This document shows, piece after piece, positions 8,986-19,055 of a DNA stretch of 64,000 nucleotides. Every line of letters begins with the position of its first letter. Within the stretch, counting starts at the first letter, position 1. The stretch spans positions 69,440 to 133,439 of the forward strand of contig CAWBBW010000027.1 in assembly GCA_963787135.1 (NCBI GenBank). Direction: 5' to 3'. Origin of the DNA: Roseiarcus sp963787135 (GTDB taxonomy: Bacteria; Pseudomonadota; Alphaproteobacteria; Rhizobiales; Beijerinckiaceae). The notes beneath the pieces are model-generated. The model was not told where the DNA came from. It was given only the letters and a program-made list of their open reading frames with translations, and did not search any database. Position numbers and translations under genes: made by a program.

Positions 8986-10521
8986 ATGCGGGCTGGATTG
9001 GACCCGGCATCGGGGTTGACCGAAGACGCAGATCGTCTCGCCGCCGCCATTATCGCGGGATTTCTCATCGCACGCCTTCTGTTCGCCTATCTGCTGGCGC
9101 CCGGAATCGACGAGAGCTACACGCTCGCGGTCGCGCGCAGCCTGAGCCTGTCCTATCTGGACCACCCACCCCTGCACCAGTGGATCGCCCATTTCGCCGC
9201 CCTGGCGCTCGGCGAGGGCGCTGCGGGCCGTCTGCCGTTCATCATCCTCTTCGCCGCGACGGGCTGGATCCTTTATCGACTGACGCGCGACCTGTTCGGT
9301 CCTCGCGCGGCCACGATTGCGCTGTTCTCGTTGAATGTCGCGCCGTTCTTCTTCGCCTCCGCCGGGAGCTGGGTGGTGCCGGACGGCCCGCTGCTGTTCG
9401 GTCTGGCCGTCGCCGCCTGGGCGCTCGCACGATTGTTTTTCGTGTCGGACCCCGATCGGTCGCGGGTCTCGGGGCTCTGGCTCCTCGCCGGCGTCGGCCT
9501 GGGGCTCGCGGGCTTGTCGAAATACAGCGCCGCGCTCAGCGCCGCTGGACTGGCGGCGTTCATCCTCCTTGCTCCCAAGCAGCGCCGCTGGCTGAGGCAT
9601 GCAGGTCCCTATGTCGCGGCTGCGGTCGCGCTGGCGATGACCCTTCCGGTGTTCATATGGAACGCGCAACACGACTGGGCGTCATTTCAGTTTCAGGGCG
9701 CGCGCGGAGTGCCGGGAGGTGGCCTCAGGCCTATCCAGTTCCTTACGATGGTCGCCGGCCAGGTCATTTATCTTCTGCCGTGGATTTTCGCGCCCCTCGC
9801 CGCGGGCATGGCGGACGCCTGGCGCCGGCGATCGGACGAACGGCGGCTGTTTCTGCTCTGCCTCGCCCTGCCGCCGATCCTTGTTTTCACGATCACGCCG
9901 CTCTGGGGCGCGCGTGGCCTTCCGCAATGGACAATGCCCGGCTGGTTCTTCGCCTTTCCGCTGATGGGCGCATGGCTCGACGAGCGCGCGATCGACGTTC
10001 GAGCCCTGCGCCGCTGGGCTTTCATCTCTTCTGGCGTACTGGCGACCGTCGCGGCTGTAGCGGCCCTGCAAAGCTCGACGGGATGGCTCACACGCCTCGC
10101 CCCGATCCAGTTCGGCGTCGCGGACCCCACGCTCGAGGCTATGGATTGGCGGGGTCTCCGCGACGCTCCCGCGTTCAACCCAAGGCCGGCCTTCGTTGTC
10201 GCCGCAAAGTGGTCGGACGCGGGGAAGATTGCGCTGGCGCTCGGACCGGACATCCCCGTCTTCGTGATTTCGGGCGATCCTCGGGGATGGGCCTTTGTAA
10301 GCGGCGGAGCGGCGCTTCTCGGACGCGACGGGGTGCTTGTCGTGCGGACCGGCGACCTGCCGGCCGAGCTAGCCGCAGCGGCATCCGCCTTCCGATCAGT
10401 CGGAGAGCCGCGGTCCTGGACGCTGACGCGAAACGGCCACCGCGAGGTTGAGCTTGCGCTCGTTCCGGTCAAAGGCTTGACGCGGGAGCTTCCCATCCCC
10501 TATCCGGTCGCCCCCCGTTAG
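8986..10521 (+). CDS. GT39/ArnT-like membrane glycosyltransferase
   Basis: 511 aa with about ten hydrophobic helices. The first extracytoplasmic loop carries the acidic pair typical of polyprenyl-phosphate-sugar transferases (GIDESYT, near residues 38-44), followed by DHPPLHQW, a signature of the GT39/PMT_2 family. Such enzymes move a sugar from a lipid-linked donor to lipid A, protein or another surface acceptor in the periplasm. The gene lies between the hydrolase and a polyprenyl-phosphate-sugar synthase, which would supply its donor, so the two form a plausible functional pair. Acceptor unknown. Confidence 0.88.
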   Translation: MRAGLDPASGLTEDADRLAAAIIAGFLIARLLFAYLLAPGIDESYTLAVARSLSLSYLDHPPLHQWIAHFAALALGEGAAGRLPFIILFAATGWILYRLTRDLFGPRAATIALFSLNVAPFFFASAGSWVVPDGPLLFGLAVAAWALARLFFVSDPDRSRVSGLWLLAGVGLGLAGLSKYSAALSAAGLAAFILLAPKQRRWLRHAGPYVAAAVALAMTLPVFIWNAQHDWASFQFQGARGVPGGGLRPIQFLTMVAGQVIYLLPWIFAPLAAGMADAWRRRSDERRLFLLCLALPPILVFTITPLWGARGLPQWTMPGWFFAFPLMGAWLDERAIDVRALRRWAFISSGVLATVAAVAALQSSTGWLTRLAPIQFGVADPTLEAMDWRGLRDAPAFNPRPAFVVAAKWSDAGKIALALGPDIPVFVISGDPRGWAFVSGGAALLGRDGVLVVRTGDLPAELAAAASAFRSVGEPRSWTLTRNGHREVELALVPVKGLTRELPIPYPVAPR

Positions 10522-10528
10522 GCAGCTT

Positions 10529-11674
10529 TTGACCTCGAATGAGACAAGCTTAGTGGCTCCGGACGCCCCGCGGCCCAAACCGTGCCCGACTCTCTCGGTC
10601 GTCGTCCCCACGTATCGGGAATCCGCCAACGTCGCGGTATTGTTTGGGCGTGTCGAAGCCGCTCTGGAAGGCGTGCCTTGGGAGATGATCGTCGTCGACG
10701 ACGATTCCCCGGATGGCACCTCCGAAATCGCTTTTGCGCTTGCGTCCTCGGATCCTCGGATGCGGTGCCTCAGACGGGTGAACCGCTCGGGCCTTGCCGG
10801 CGCGGTCGTCGAAGGGTGGATGTCCTCGAGCGCCGAGTTCGTGGCGGTGATCGATGGCGACCTCCAACACGACGAAACGATACTCCCCAAAATGTATCGG
10901 GCGCTCGCCGCGGGCGAGGGCAACCTAGCGATCGGAACCCGGGTCGCCGATGAACGCGCAGGCGGTCTCTCGCCGGCGCGGCAGATGCTGAGCGACCTCG
11001 GCGCCTGGTTCTTTCGGCGGGTCGCCGGCGCAGCGGTTACGGACCCGATGAGCGGTTATTTCATGATCCGGCGCGAGATCGTGAGCCGCCTTGCGCCGCG
11101 TCTATCCGCGGACGGCTTCAAGATCCTGGTGGACGTCATCCTGTCGGCGGGCGGGGAACTGAAGATCATCGAGATCCCCTACCTGTTTCGCAAGCGGATA
11201 GCGGGCGAGTCGAAATTGACGCCGCTTGTTGGGCTCGATTTCCTCGGTCTCGTTACCCATCACGCAAGCGGCGGTCTTCTGCCGATCCAATTCGTGCTGT
11301 TTGCTCTCGTCGGGGCGGTCGGCCTTGTCGTCCACGTCATTGCGCTCTCGGCGTTTCGCCATTGGGCTGGCCCCGCGGACTTCGGCTCCGCTCAACTCGT
11401 AGCCACGCTTGTCGCGATGGCGAGCAATTTCATTCTCAACAATGAGATCACCTATCGGACCTACCGATATCAGGGCCTGAGCATGCTCGCAGGCTTTGCA
11501 GGATTCGCCCTCGGATGCAGTGTCGGCGCGCTCGCCAACATCGATGTGGCCTCCTGGCTTTATCAGTGGAACCGAACCTGGTGGGTTGCGGGAATGGCAG
11601 GCGCCATATTGAGCGTCGTCTGGAATTACGCGGTCAGCACCAATCTCATCTGGCGTCCTCGCCTCCGGCGCTGA
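10529..11674 (+). CDS. Polyprenyl-phosphate sugar synthase (GT2) fused to GtrA membrane domain
   Basis: 381 aa. The N-terminal GT2 domain has the nucleotide-sugar strand LSVVVPTYRES and acidic motif VIDGDLQHDE (about residue 110), as in dolichol-phosphate mannose synthase. From about residue 245 a four-helix GtrA-like domain follows, ending in basic residues. The longest frame starts at TTG 10529, 7 bp after the previous stop; GTG at 10553 is an alternative, and no ATG is available at the N-terminus. It probably makes and flips the lipid-linked sugar used by the GT39 enzyme just upstream (inference from pairing). Confidence 0.9.
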   Translation: MTSNETSLVAPDAPRPKPCPTLSVVVPTYRESANVAVLFGRVEAALEGVPWEMIVVDDDSPDGTSEIAFALASSDPRMRCLRRVNRSGLAGAVVEGWMSSSAEFVAVIDGDLQHDETILPKMYRALAAGEGNLAIGTRVADERAGGLSPARQMLSDLGAWFFRRVAGAAVTDPMSGYFMIRREIVSRLAPRLSADGFKILVDVILSAGGELKIIEIPYLFRKRIAGESKLTPLVGLDFLGLVTHHASGGLLPIQFVLFALVGAVGLVVHVIALSAFRHWAGPADFGSAQLVATLVAMASNFILNNEITYRTYRYQGLSMLAGFAGFALGCSVGALANIDVASWLYQWNRTWWVAGMAGAILSVVWNYAVSTNLIWRPRLRR

Positions 11675-11706
11675 AGCGCGTCCGTCCGCCTAACCCGGAT
11701 CATTCG

Positions 11707-12360
11707 ATGCTTGCCGACGCACTCAACTCTTTCGCGCAGATCTTCACTCCCCCGTTTCGCGGGGTGATGTGGAAGTCGCTGGGGCTTACAGCGGCGATTC
11801 TCGTTCTCGCCGGCGTTGGCCTCGACCGGCTGGCGCTATCGCTGATCCACGTGGGACCCTCTTGGCTGAGCACGGTTCTGTCGATCGTCGTGGCCCTCGG
11901 CGTGATCGCCGGCATAGTCCTCCTTGCCGCGCCCACGGTCTTGCTCGTCGCCAGCTTCTTTCTCGACGATATCGCGACGATCGTCGAGGGGGAGATCGAT
12001 CCCTATGCCGCGCGGGGCCGGCCGGCGCCGCTGTTTGCGTCCGTCGCGATGGGGCTGCGGTTCGCGGTCCTCTCGATTCTCGTCAACGTCGTCGTCCTTC
12101 TTCTGACGCTCTTCACCGGTATCGGCTTCGTCTCATTCTTCCTGTTGAACGGATATCTCCTCGGGCGCGAATATTTCGAGCTCGCCGCAATGCGCCACCT
12201 GGCGCCAGCCGAGGCGATGGCGCTTCGCCGCCGCTGTTCGGGGCAAGTTTACCTAGCGGGGGTGATCATCTCGGGCGTTGTCGCCGTGCCGGTGCTGAAC
12301 CTCTTGACCCCCCTCTTCGCCACCGCCTTCATGATGCGCCTCTATAAACGCGTCGCCTGA
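11707..12360 (+). CDS. EI24/CysZ-like integral membrane protein
   Basis: 217 aa. The start is ATG 11707 (MLADALNSFAQIF); a longer open frame upstream overlaps the preceding gene and is unlikely. Four to five hydrophobic helices with a central FFLNGYLLGREYFELAA segment match the EI24 domain family, which includes the CysZ sulfate permease. In alphaproteobacteria these proteins are usually annotated only as EI24 domain proteins; sulfate transport is not shown here and no sulfate-assimilation genes are nearby. It follows the glycosyltransferases on the same strand after 32 bp. Confidence 0.82.
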   Translation: MLADALNSFAQIFTPPFRGVMWKSLGLTAAILVLAGVGLDRLALSLIHVGPSWLSTVLSIVVALGVIAGIVLLAAPTVLLVASFFLDDIATIVEGEIDPYAARGRPAPLFASVAMGLRFAVLSILVNVVVLLLTLFTGIGFVSFFLLNGYLLGREYFELAAMRHLAPAEAMALRRRCSGQVYLAGVIISGVVAVPVLNLLTPLFATAFMMRLYKRVA

Positions 12361-12499
12361 GATCGACCGGCCGCGGCTCTCCCGGAGGCCGCCGGCGCAG
12401 CGGCGTGCGCTTCTGCAAGCGACTGAATGAAATCAGACGTTTGGGCGCCTTTTTCTGCAACAATTCGCCGCCTGAATCAGACTGGCCCGGGCGCGCGCC

Positions 12500-12526
12500 G
12501 ATATAGCAGTATTATAATGTGATATC
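12500..12526 (+). promoter_or_regulatory. AT-rich putative promoter/operator before the arabinose operon
   Basis: In otherwise GC-rich DNA, this stretch contains TATAAT (12513-12518) flanked by the inverted half-sites GATAT and ATATC. There is no good -35 hexamer at the usual distance, which would suit an activated promoter. The ATP-binding gene starts 125 bp downstream. No regulator gene for the operon is visible nearby. Weak evidence. Confidence 0.3.
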
Positions 12527-12650
12527 GTAGAACAAGTCCCTGTCCTGTGTTTTGTCGATAATAAGCAATATCCGTTGCCAACGCCGCCGAGATGAGCATA
12601 ACTGGCCCCAAGAGCCGGGGTGGTGGACCAATTCTCTGGCGGGAGGAAAG

Positions 12651-13427
12651 ATGGGGGCGCCGGCGACTGGCGATTTTGCATTCATTGTTCGCCTCGAAGG
12701 CGTGCAGAAGTATTTTGGCGCGGTGCAAGCCCTGCGCGACATCGATCTCATGATCGGACGCAACGAAATCGTCGGGCTCATTGGCGACAACGGCGCCGGT
12801 AAATCGACCCTGATCAAGGTGATGACAGGGGTGCTTGCACCGACCTCGGGCAAGATTTTCGTGCGCGACCGCGAGATTCAGCCGAGCGAATACTCCGTCC
12901 GCATGGCTCACGACCTGTCAATCGAGACGGTCTATCAGGATAAGTCACTTGCGGAAAAGCAACCGCTGTGGCGCAATTTTTTCGTCGGCAGGCAGATCGC
13001 CAATCGTCTCGGATTCATCGACATCAAGCGCGAGAAAGAGGTCGCGCAGCAAATTCTGCTCGACGTCATCGGCTTCCGCGGGGTCGGGATAACCGTCGAT
13101 TCGACGGTCGCGAACCTCTCGGGCGGCGAGCGTCAGGGCATCGCGATCGGCAGGGCCATGCACTACAACGCCGACCTCATCGTGCTCGACGAGCCGACCG
13201 CTGCGCTCGGCGTGGCGGAAGTGCGCAAGGTCATCGATTTTGTGCGCAAGATCAAGCAGTCGGGACGCGCCTGCATCTACATCGAACACAATCTCGCGCA
13301 TGTGCATGAGGTCGCGGACCGGCTGGTCGTGCTCGATCGCGGACGAATCGTTTCCGAGATCATCCCGAAGGACATGACGGTGCCTGAACTCACCGAATAT
13401 CTGATCGGTCTGCAGCACAAAGCCTAA
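12651..13427 (+). CDS. Sugar ABC transporter ATP-binding protein (single ABC domain)
   Basis: 258 aa. ATG 12651 is chosen because GGGAGGAAAG stands directly before it; the open frame extends further upstream without a ribosome site. Walker A is GDNGAGKST, the signature is NLSGGERQG, Walker B is LIVLDEPTA, and the switch His is in YIEHN. It has one ATPase domain, as in FrcA, unlike the duplicated AraG/XylG/RbsA proteins. First gene of the operon, 15 bp before the permease. With araBAD downstream, L-arabinose or a related pentose is the likely substrate (inference). Confidence 0.92.
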   Translation: MGAPATGDFAFIVRLEGVQKYFGAVQALRDIDLMIGRNEIVGLIGDNGAGKSTLIKVMTGVLAPTSGKIFVRDREIQPSEYSVRMAHDLSIETVYQDKSLAEKQPLWRNFFVGRQIANRLGFIDIKREKEVAQQILLDVIGFRGVGITVDSTVANLSGGERQGIAIGRAMHYNADLIVLDEPTAALGVAEVRKVIDFVRKIKQSGRACIYIEHNLAHVHEVADRLVVLDRGRIVSEIIPKDMTVPELTEYLIGLQHKA

Positions 13428-13442
13428 GGGGGACGAGAGGGA

Positions 13443-14522
13443 ATGTCAGAGCAGACCGGCGCATCGATCCTGCAACGCTTCGAGGCGTTGCCGATCATCA
13501 TCGTCTTCGCGCTGCTGCTCGGTTTGTTCATGTACGGCGCGCCGGAGGTTTTCTTATCGCCCTATATCTATACGACTTTCCTGTCGACCTTGCCGCCGCT
13601 CGTCTTGCTCGCCATGGGTCTGACTTTTGTCATCGCGGCTGGCGAAATCGACCTCTGCTTCCCGGCGATCATCGCCTTTTCCGGCTTCATTTTTGCCGTC
13701 CTGTTCAAGGAATACGATCTTGGCTGGATCGCGGTTGTCGCGGGCCTCGCCTCCGGAGTTCTCGTCGGTTTCATCAACGGCCTGATCATCGCCAAGATCG
13801 GCATCCCGTCCTTCATGACGACGCTTGCGACCCAGTTCTTCTGGGCCGGGATGGCGACGGTCTTGTCCGGCGGCAAATCCTATGCCTTGCGCGGCGCCGA
13901 AGACACCTCTGTTTGGAAATGGATCGTCGGGCGACCGTTTGCCTCGGTCACGAATATCGACTGGCTTCAGCAGCTTTCAATGCAGGCGCTCTGGACGGCG
14001 CTCATCGTCGGTTTTCTCTGGTTGGTCCTTACGCGTCACCGTTTCGGCGAGCATACGCTGTTCATCGGCGATTCCAACGACGTCTCGCGCGTCGTCGGAA
14101 TCGACGTCGATCGCGAGAAGATCAAGATCTTCACATTGATGGGCTTCCTGGCGGCCTGCGCCGCCATCATGCTGACGCTCGAGAACAAGAATTTCTTCGG
14201 CAACCAGGGCCAGGGATATCTCTTGACCGCGATCGCCTCGGTTCTCATCGGCGGCACCTCGATCTTCGGCGGCCAGGCGACGATCCTCGGGACCGTATTC
14301 GGCTGCTTCATCATCGGAATGATCGAAGCGGGTCTTGTCGCTTCGGGCCTCACCGGCGCCTGGGTGAGGACGGTTCAGGGGCTCATTTTCCTGATCGCGA
14401 TCATCTTCTACATGTACGCAAACGAACCGCAGCGCCGGCGAGCGCTTTTCGCCAATTTGCGGTCGTTTCGAAGATTCGGCAGTAGTACGCGTACTTCCGA
14501 AGAGGGAGGGGCTCGCCGATAG
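13443..14522 (+). CDS. Sugar ABC transporter permease (CUT2, FrcC/RbsC-like)
   Basis: 359 aa, about ten transmembrane helices. The EIDLCFPAI segment near residue 60 and the cytoplasmic loop GDSNDVSRVVGIDVDREKIKIF match the BPD_transp_2 family used for ribose, xylose, arabinose and fructose. GGTSIFGGQ lies near the C-terminus. It sits between the ATPase (15 bp) and the binding-protein gene (33 bp), so the three are one transcription unit. The C-terminal 25 residues are basic and cytoplasmic. Confidence 0.92.
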   Translation: MSEQTGASILQRFEALPIIIVFALLLGLFMYGAPEVFLSPYIYTTFLSTLPPLVLLAMGLTFVIAAGEIDLCFPAIIAFSGFIFAVLFKEYDLGWIAVVAGLASGVLVGFINGLIIAKIGIPSFMTTLATQFFWAGMATVLSGGKSYALRGAEDTSVWKWIVGRPFASVTNIDWLQQLSMQALWTALIVGFLWLVLTRHRFGEHTLFIGDSNDVSRVVGIDVDREKIKIFTLMGFLAACAAIMLTLENKNFFGNQGQGYLLTAIASVLIGGTSIFGGQATILGTVFGCFIIGMIEAGLVASGLTGAWVRTVQGLIFLIAIIFYMYANEPQRRRALFANLRSFRRFGSSTRTSEEGGARR

Positions 14523-14555
14523 CGGCGGCCCGAAACAGAACTGGGAGAAACGAAC

Positions 14556-15548
14556 ATGCGTTTGGCAAATCTGCTTCTGGCAGGCGCGGCCGCGGCCGCG
14601 GTGGCGACTGCCGCGGGCTCGGCCTCGGCCGCCGATCCGATCGGCAAGGGTCTCGTGATGTATATGCAAATGGGCGGTAACGCCGGCGACGGCGCAACGC
14701 TCGCGCGTCAGACGGGGGCGGAGCAAGCCGCCGAAGCTTCGGGCGTTGAGCTGAAGCCACAGTTTTCGGCGTGGGCACCCGAAACCATGATCGCGCAGTT
14801 CAAGGAGGCGATGGCGGCGAAGCCGAGCTTGTATCGAAATCATGGGCCACCCCGGCAGCGCCGCTTTCCATGACCTCGTCAAACAGGCCACCGATCAGGG
14901 CATTGTCGTCACCGACGGCAATTCGCCGCTTGACGGACCTGCAGGCCGAGTTCGGCACGAAAGGCTTCGGCTACGCGGGCGTGGACCTCTACGCGGGCGG
15001 CGCGCTGACCGCCAACGCGATGCTGGCCAAGGGCTTGAAGTCGGGTGACGAGGCGATGGTCTACGGCGTTTTCAGCCAGGCCGAGCGAGGCCAGTCGGAA
15101 AAGAGTCTCGCCGACACGCTGGAGAAGGCCGGCTTGAAGGTCGACCGGCTGGAAATCACTCAGGAGGTCAACAGCGACACCTCGCTCGGCATGCCGCAGT
15201 TCGTCGGCCTACATCCAGTCGCATCCGAACCTGAAGGCGATCGGCACGCAGCACGGCGGCGTCACCGGCTCATGCAGCAAGTGCTGCAAAAAGGCGGGCA
15301 AGAAGCCGGGCGACATCATCGTCGGCGGCATCGATCTCGGTCCTGCGACGATCGACGGCCTCAAATCCGGCTATATCACTGCGACGCTCGATCAACTGCT
15401 CTACTGCAGGGCTTCATGCCGGTCGTGCAGTGCGTGATGACCGCGAAATACAAGATGCCTGGCCTGTACTCTCAACACTGGCGCCGGCACGGTCACGCCG
15501 CAAACGATCGGCACGCTGATCAAGCTGATCGACGCCGGCATTCGCTGA
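14556..15548 (+). pseudogene. Sugar ABC transporter periplasmic binding protein, multiply frameshifted
   Basis: The reading is a periplasmic sugar-binding protein broken by at least six single-base indels. An ATG with an Ala-rich signal peptide (cut near SASA-ADP) leads into GLVMYMQMGG. The frame changes near 14835 (before IEIMGHPGSAAFHD), 14932 (before LTDLQAEFG), 15210 (before YIQSHPNLKAIG), about 15271-15292 (two offsetting indels), about 15405 (before LQGFMPVVQ) and 15467 (before LNTGAGTVTPQTI). When joined, the pieces give one continuous protein of about 330 aa. Several breaks are at C or T runs (for example TACTGCAG for expected TACCTGCAG), so sequencing error is likely; real decay would leave the transporter without its binding protein. 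Confidence 0.8.
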
Positions 15549-15585
15549 CGCGAATCGGTGGCCTTGAGCAGACGAATTCGTTCGA

Positions 15586-15612
15586 CCGCGGACGCCGAAA
15601 AGGCGTCCGCGG
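15586..15612 (+). terminator. Intercistronic 11-bp perfect hairpin between transporter and araB
   Basis: CCGCGGACGCC, loop GAAAA, GGCGTCCGCGG: a perfect stem with a GNRA-like loop, 38 bp after the binding-protein stop and 146 bp before araB. There is no T-run, so it is not a standard intrinsic terminator. It could stabilise the transporter mRNA or cause partial termination, giving different levels of transport and catabolic proteins. Function is inference. Confidence 0.6.
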
Positions 15613-15758
15613 CAGAACGGAGCGACGTGTCAGCTGAGCTCTATCCCGAGGCCGCGCGTCGCCATACGCCACGAGCCGTTTTCGCTTTCTGCCGGGCGCT
15701 TGGTTATGCTGAATGGAATGACGCCGACAGAACCACGGCCGATGGGTAGGGAGCGCGA

Positions 15759-17421
15759 ATGTTCACGATAGGCGTCGACTTCGGCACCAACTCGGTGCGG
15801 GCGCTTGTCGTTCGCGCATCCGACGGCGTGGAATACGGCAGCTGCGTCGTTGACTACCCTTCCGGCGCCCAAGGCGTCCTGCTCGATCCGCTGGACGGCC
15901 ATCTGGCGAGACAGCATCCCGGAGACTACCTTGTCGGGCTCGAGCAGAGCATCCGGGGCGCTCTCGCCGAGGCCGCCGGAAAGCGCGACTTCAGTCCGGC
16001 GAAGGTCGTCGGCGTCGGGGTGGACTCGACCGGGTCAAGCCCGATCCCCGTCGACCCGACGAACCGTCCCCTTGCCCTTGCCGAGGACTGGAAACGCGAT
16101 CTCAACGCTCAGTGCTGGCTCTGGAAGGACCACACGAGCTGGCGCGAAGCCGCCAGGATCACCGAGCTTTGCGCCAAGATCCGCCCGCAATTCATCGCCA
16201 AATGCGGCGGGGTCTATTCGTCCGAATGGTTCTGGGCCAAAATCTGGCATTGCCTCAACGTCGCGCCGAAGACATTTCAGGCCGCCTATTCGTGGGTTGA
16301 GCTCGCCGACTGGGCGCCGTCCGTCCTTGCCGGCGTCGTCGATCCCCGGCGCGTCAAACGCGGCGTCTGCGCCGCCGGTCACAAGGCGCTCTACTCCGAC
16401 GACTGGGGCGGCCTTCCGGACAAGGAGTTCCTGAGCGCGCTCGATTCCCGTCTCGCGGATCTGCGCGACCGTCTCTATGAAAAGGCCTATGACGCAACCG
16501 AGCCGGCTGGCTCGCTTTGCCCGGAATGGGCGGAAAGGCTTGGCCTTCCAGAGGGCATCGCCATCGCGATCGGCGAATTCGACGTACACTACGGCGCGAT
16601 CGGCTGCGGGGTCGGCGAAGGCACGCTGGTCAAAGTGATCGGAACATCGACCTGCGATTGCGCCGTCGTGCCGGCGGACAAACGCGTCGCCGACATTCCG
16701 GGCATTTGCGGCATCGTCAAAGGCGCGATTCTGCCCGGATACTTCGGCATCGAGGCCGGACAGTCGGCGGTCGGCGACATCTTCAAGTGGTGGGTCGAGG
16801 GCGTCTGCGGCGGCGACGCCGCGCTGCACGAGCAACTGACCGCGGAGGCTTCGCGGCAGAAGCCGGGCCAAGCCGGAGCTCCTGGCGCTCGACTGGAACA
16901 ACGGCAACCGGACCATCCTCGTCGATCAGCTGCTGTCCGGCCTGCTGATCGGGCAGGATCTTTATACGACGCGCGCCGACATCTATCGTGCGCTGATCGA
17001 GGCGACGGCGTTCGGCGCGCGCGCGATCATCGAACGCATTCAGGAATACGGGGTGCGAATCGACAAGGTGGTCTGCACCGGAGGAATCGCAGAGAAGAAT
17101 CCGCTGCTGATGCAAATCTATGCCGACGTGACCGGCTGCGCGATGCATGTCGCTGGCTCGACCCAGACCTGCGCGTTGGGGTCCGCCATCGCTGCCGCAG
17201 TGCTCGCCGGGGCGCATCCAGACTTCGCCGCCGCGGAGGCGGCGATGACATCGCTGAAGCCCACGCACTACGAGCCTCGCGCCGAGAACCGAAAGGTTTA
17301 CGACCAGCTCTACGCGCTCTATCGCGACCTGCACGACAGCTTCGGCGGGCTGACGAAATCGGCCGATCTGTCGCGCGTCATGAAAACCCTGATCGAGATC
17401 AAATACGGGCAGCGCGCTTGA
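15759..17421 (+). CDS. araB: L-ribulokinase (one frameshift)
   Basis: About 553 aa when joined. FGGY-kinase N-terminus IGVDFGTNSVRALVV (phosphate-binding), then GVGVDSTGSSPIPVD, and the long FGGY_C half with CTGGIAEKNPLLMQI and STQTCALGSAIAAAVLAG. The length and STGSSP motif fit ribulokinase rather than xylulokinase. The frame shifts near 16877: the first part is open to about KPGQAG, and the rest continues as LLALDWNNGNRTILVDQ in another frame, consistent with one extra base. It phosphorylates L-ribulose to L-ribulose 5-phosphate, between AraA and AraD in the pathway. Confidence 0.9.
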
Positions 17422-17512
17422 CGCTGATGCAAAATCGCTTTCTTCATTCGACCAACCCACCCCGGCCCGACCGCAAGGGCCGCCAGAGGCGGAATTTCTC
17501 GCAAGGGCGCTC

Positions 17513-19021
17513 ATGATCAATCTCGCCACTCCCGAAATCTGGTTCGTCTGCGGCTCCCAGCACCTCTATGGGCCCGGCCCCTTGCAGCGGGTAGCGGCCG
17601 ACGCGCGCGACATCGCGGGCGCGCTCGCAGACTCGCCGAGGCTGCCGCTCAAGACCGTCTCGAAGCCATTGATGACCACGCCAGACGAGATCGCAAAACT
17701 CTGCATGGAGGCGAATTCCGACGAGAACTGCGCCGGCCTGATCCTCTGGATGCATACGTTTTCGCCATCAAAGATGTGGGTGCGCGGGCTCAACGCGCTT
17801 CGGAAGCCCTTCCTGCATCTCCACACCCAGTTCGGTCGCGATCTGCCGTGGGCGACGATCGACATGGACTTCATGAACCTGAACCAGTCGGCGCACGGCG
17901 ATCGCGAGGCGGGCTTCATCCACTCGCGCATGCGGCTCAGCCGTAAGGTGGTCGTCGGCCATTGGTCGGACCCGGAGGTTCAGGATCGCATCGGCGCCTG
18001 GATGCGGGCCGCGCGCGCATGGCACGACTGGCAGGGTGCGAAATTCTGCCGCTTCGGCGACAACATGCGCCAGGTCGCGGTGACCGAAGGCGACAAGGTG
18101 GCGGCCGAGATGAAGTTCGGCTTCGCCACCAACGGCTATGGCGTCGGCGAACTGGCGGACGCGGTCGGCGCCGTCCCGGACGGGAAAGCGAAGGCCTTGG
18201 CCAGCGAATACGAGGAGCGATACAAGGTCGCGCCCGAATTGCGCAAGGGCGGCGAGCGTCACGAGTCGCTCCTTTACGGCGCCCGGCTCGAGCTCGGATT
18301 GCGCGCATTCCTCGAGCGAGGCGGGTTCAACGGCTTCACGACGACCTTCGAGGACCTGCATGGGCTTCGGCAGCTTCCGGGGCTCGGACCGCAGCGGCTG
18401 ATGGCGGATGGTTACGGCTTTGGCGCCGAGGGCGACTGGAAGACCGCCGCGCTCGTGCGGGCGATGAAGGTCATGGGCGAAGGGCTGCCCGGCGGCACAT
18501 CGTTCATGGAGGACTACACCTACCATCTCGCGCCCGATGGGCATCAGGTTCTGGGCGCGCACATGCTCGAAGTCTGTCCGTCGATCGCCGCCGCCAAGCC
18601 GTCGCTCGAGATTCACCCGCTCTCGATCGGCGGCAAGGAAGATCCGGTCCGCCTCGTCTTCGATGCGCCAGCGGGGCCGGCTCTCAACGCGAGCCTGATC
18701 GATCTCGGCGCCCGCTTCCGGCTGCTGGTGAACGAGGTCGAGGCGGTCGCCCATCCAGCGCTCCCGAAGCTGCCGGTCGCGCGCGCGGTGTGGGAATGCA
18801 AGCCCGACTTCAAGACGGCCTGCGCCGCCTGGATCCTGGCCGGCGGAGCGCATCACACCGGCTACAGCTACAGCGTAACCACCGAAATGCTCGAGGATTT
18901 CGCGACGATCGCCGACATCGAACTTGTCCGCATCGGCGACGGGGTCACTCTTTCCGGCTTGAAGCAGGACCTGCGGGCCAACGACGTCTATTATTATCTC
19001 GCACAAGGTTTCCGCGCCTGA
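17513..19021 (+). CDS. araA: L-arabinose isomerase
   Basis: 502 aa, full length for the family and intact. The N-terminal IWFVCGSQHLYG, the metal-binding Glu regions (GFNGFTTTFEDLHG, and MLEVCPS with LEIHPLSIGGKEDP), and the C-terminal GGAHHTGYS with its paired His match AraA. It converts L-arabinose to L-ribulose in the cytoplasm. It lies 91 bp after araB and 34 bp before araD, forming the araBAD set behind a sugar ABC transporter. Confidence 0.96.
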   Translation: MINLATPEIWFVCGSQHLYGPGPLQRVAADARDIAGALADSPRLPLKTVSKPLMTTPDEIAKLCMEANSDENCAGLILWMHTFSPSKMWVRGLNALRKPFLHLHTQFGRDLPWATIDMDFMNLNQSAHGDREAGFIHSRMRLSRKVVVGHWSDPEVQDRIGAWMRAARAWHDWQGAKFCRFGDNMRQVAVTEGDKVAAEMKFGFATNGYGVGELADAVGAVPDGKAKALASEYEERYKVAPELRKGGERHESLLYGARLELGLRAFLERGGFNGFTTTFEDLHGLRQLPGLGPQRLMADGYGFGAEGDWKTAALVRAMKVMGEGLPGGTSFMEDYTYHLAPDGHQVLGAHMLEVCPSIAAAKPSLEIHPLSIGGKEDPVRLVFDAPAGPALNASLIDLGARFRLLVNEVEAVAHPALPKLPVARAVWECKPDFKTACAAWILAGGAHHTGYSYSVTTEMLEDFATIADIELVRIGDGVTLSGLKQDLRANDVYYYLAQGFRA

Positions 19022-19055
19022 GCGGGTCGTTCGAACGGGTCGAGGCGGGAGGTCG

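Noticed and set aside
7957..9672. 571-codon minus frame opposite the hydrolase and GT39 genes
   Set aside because: Both plus-strand genes have full family motifs; the antisense is low-complexity Arg/Glu/Gly.
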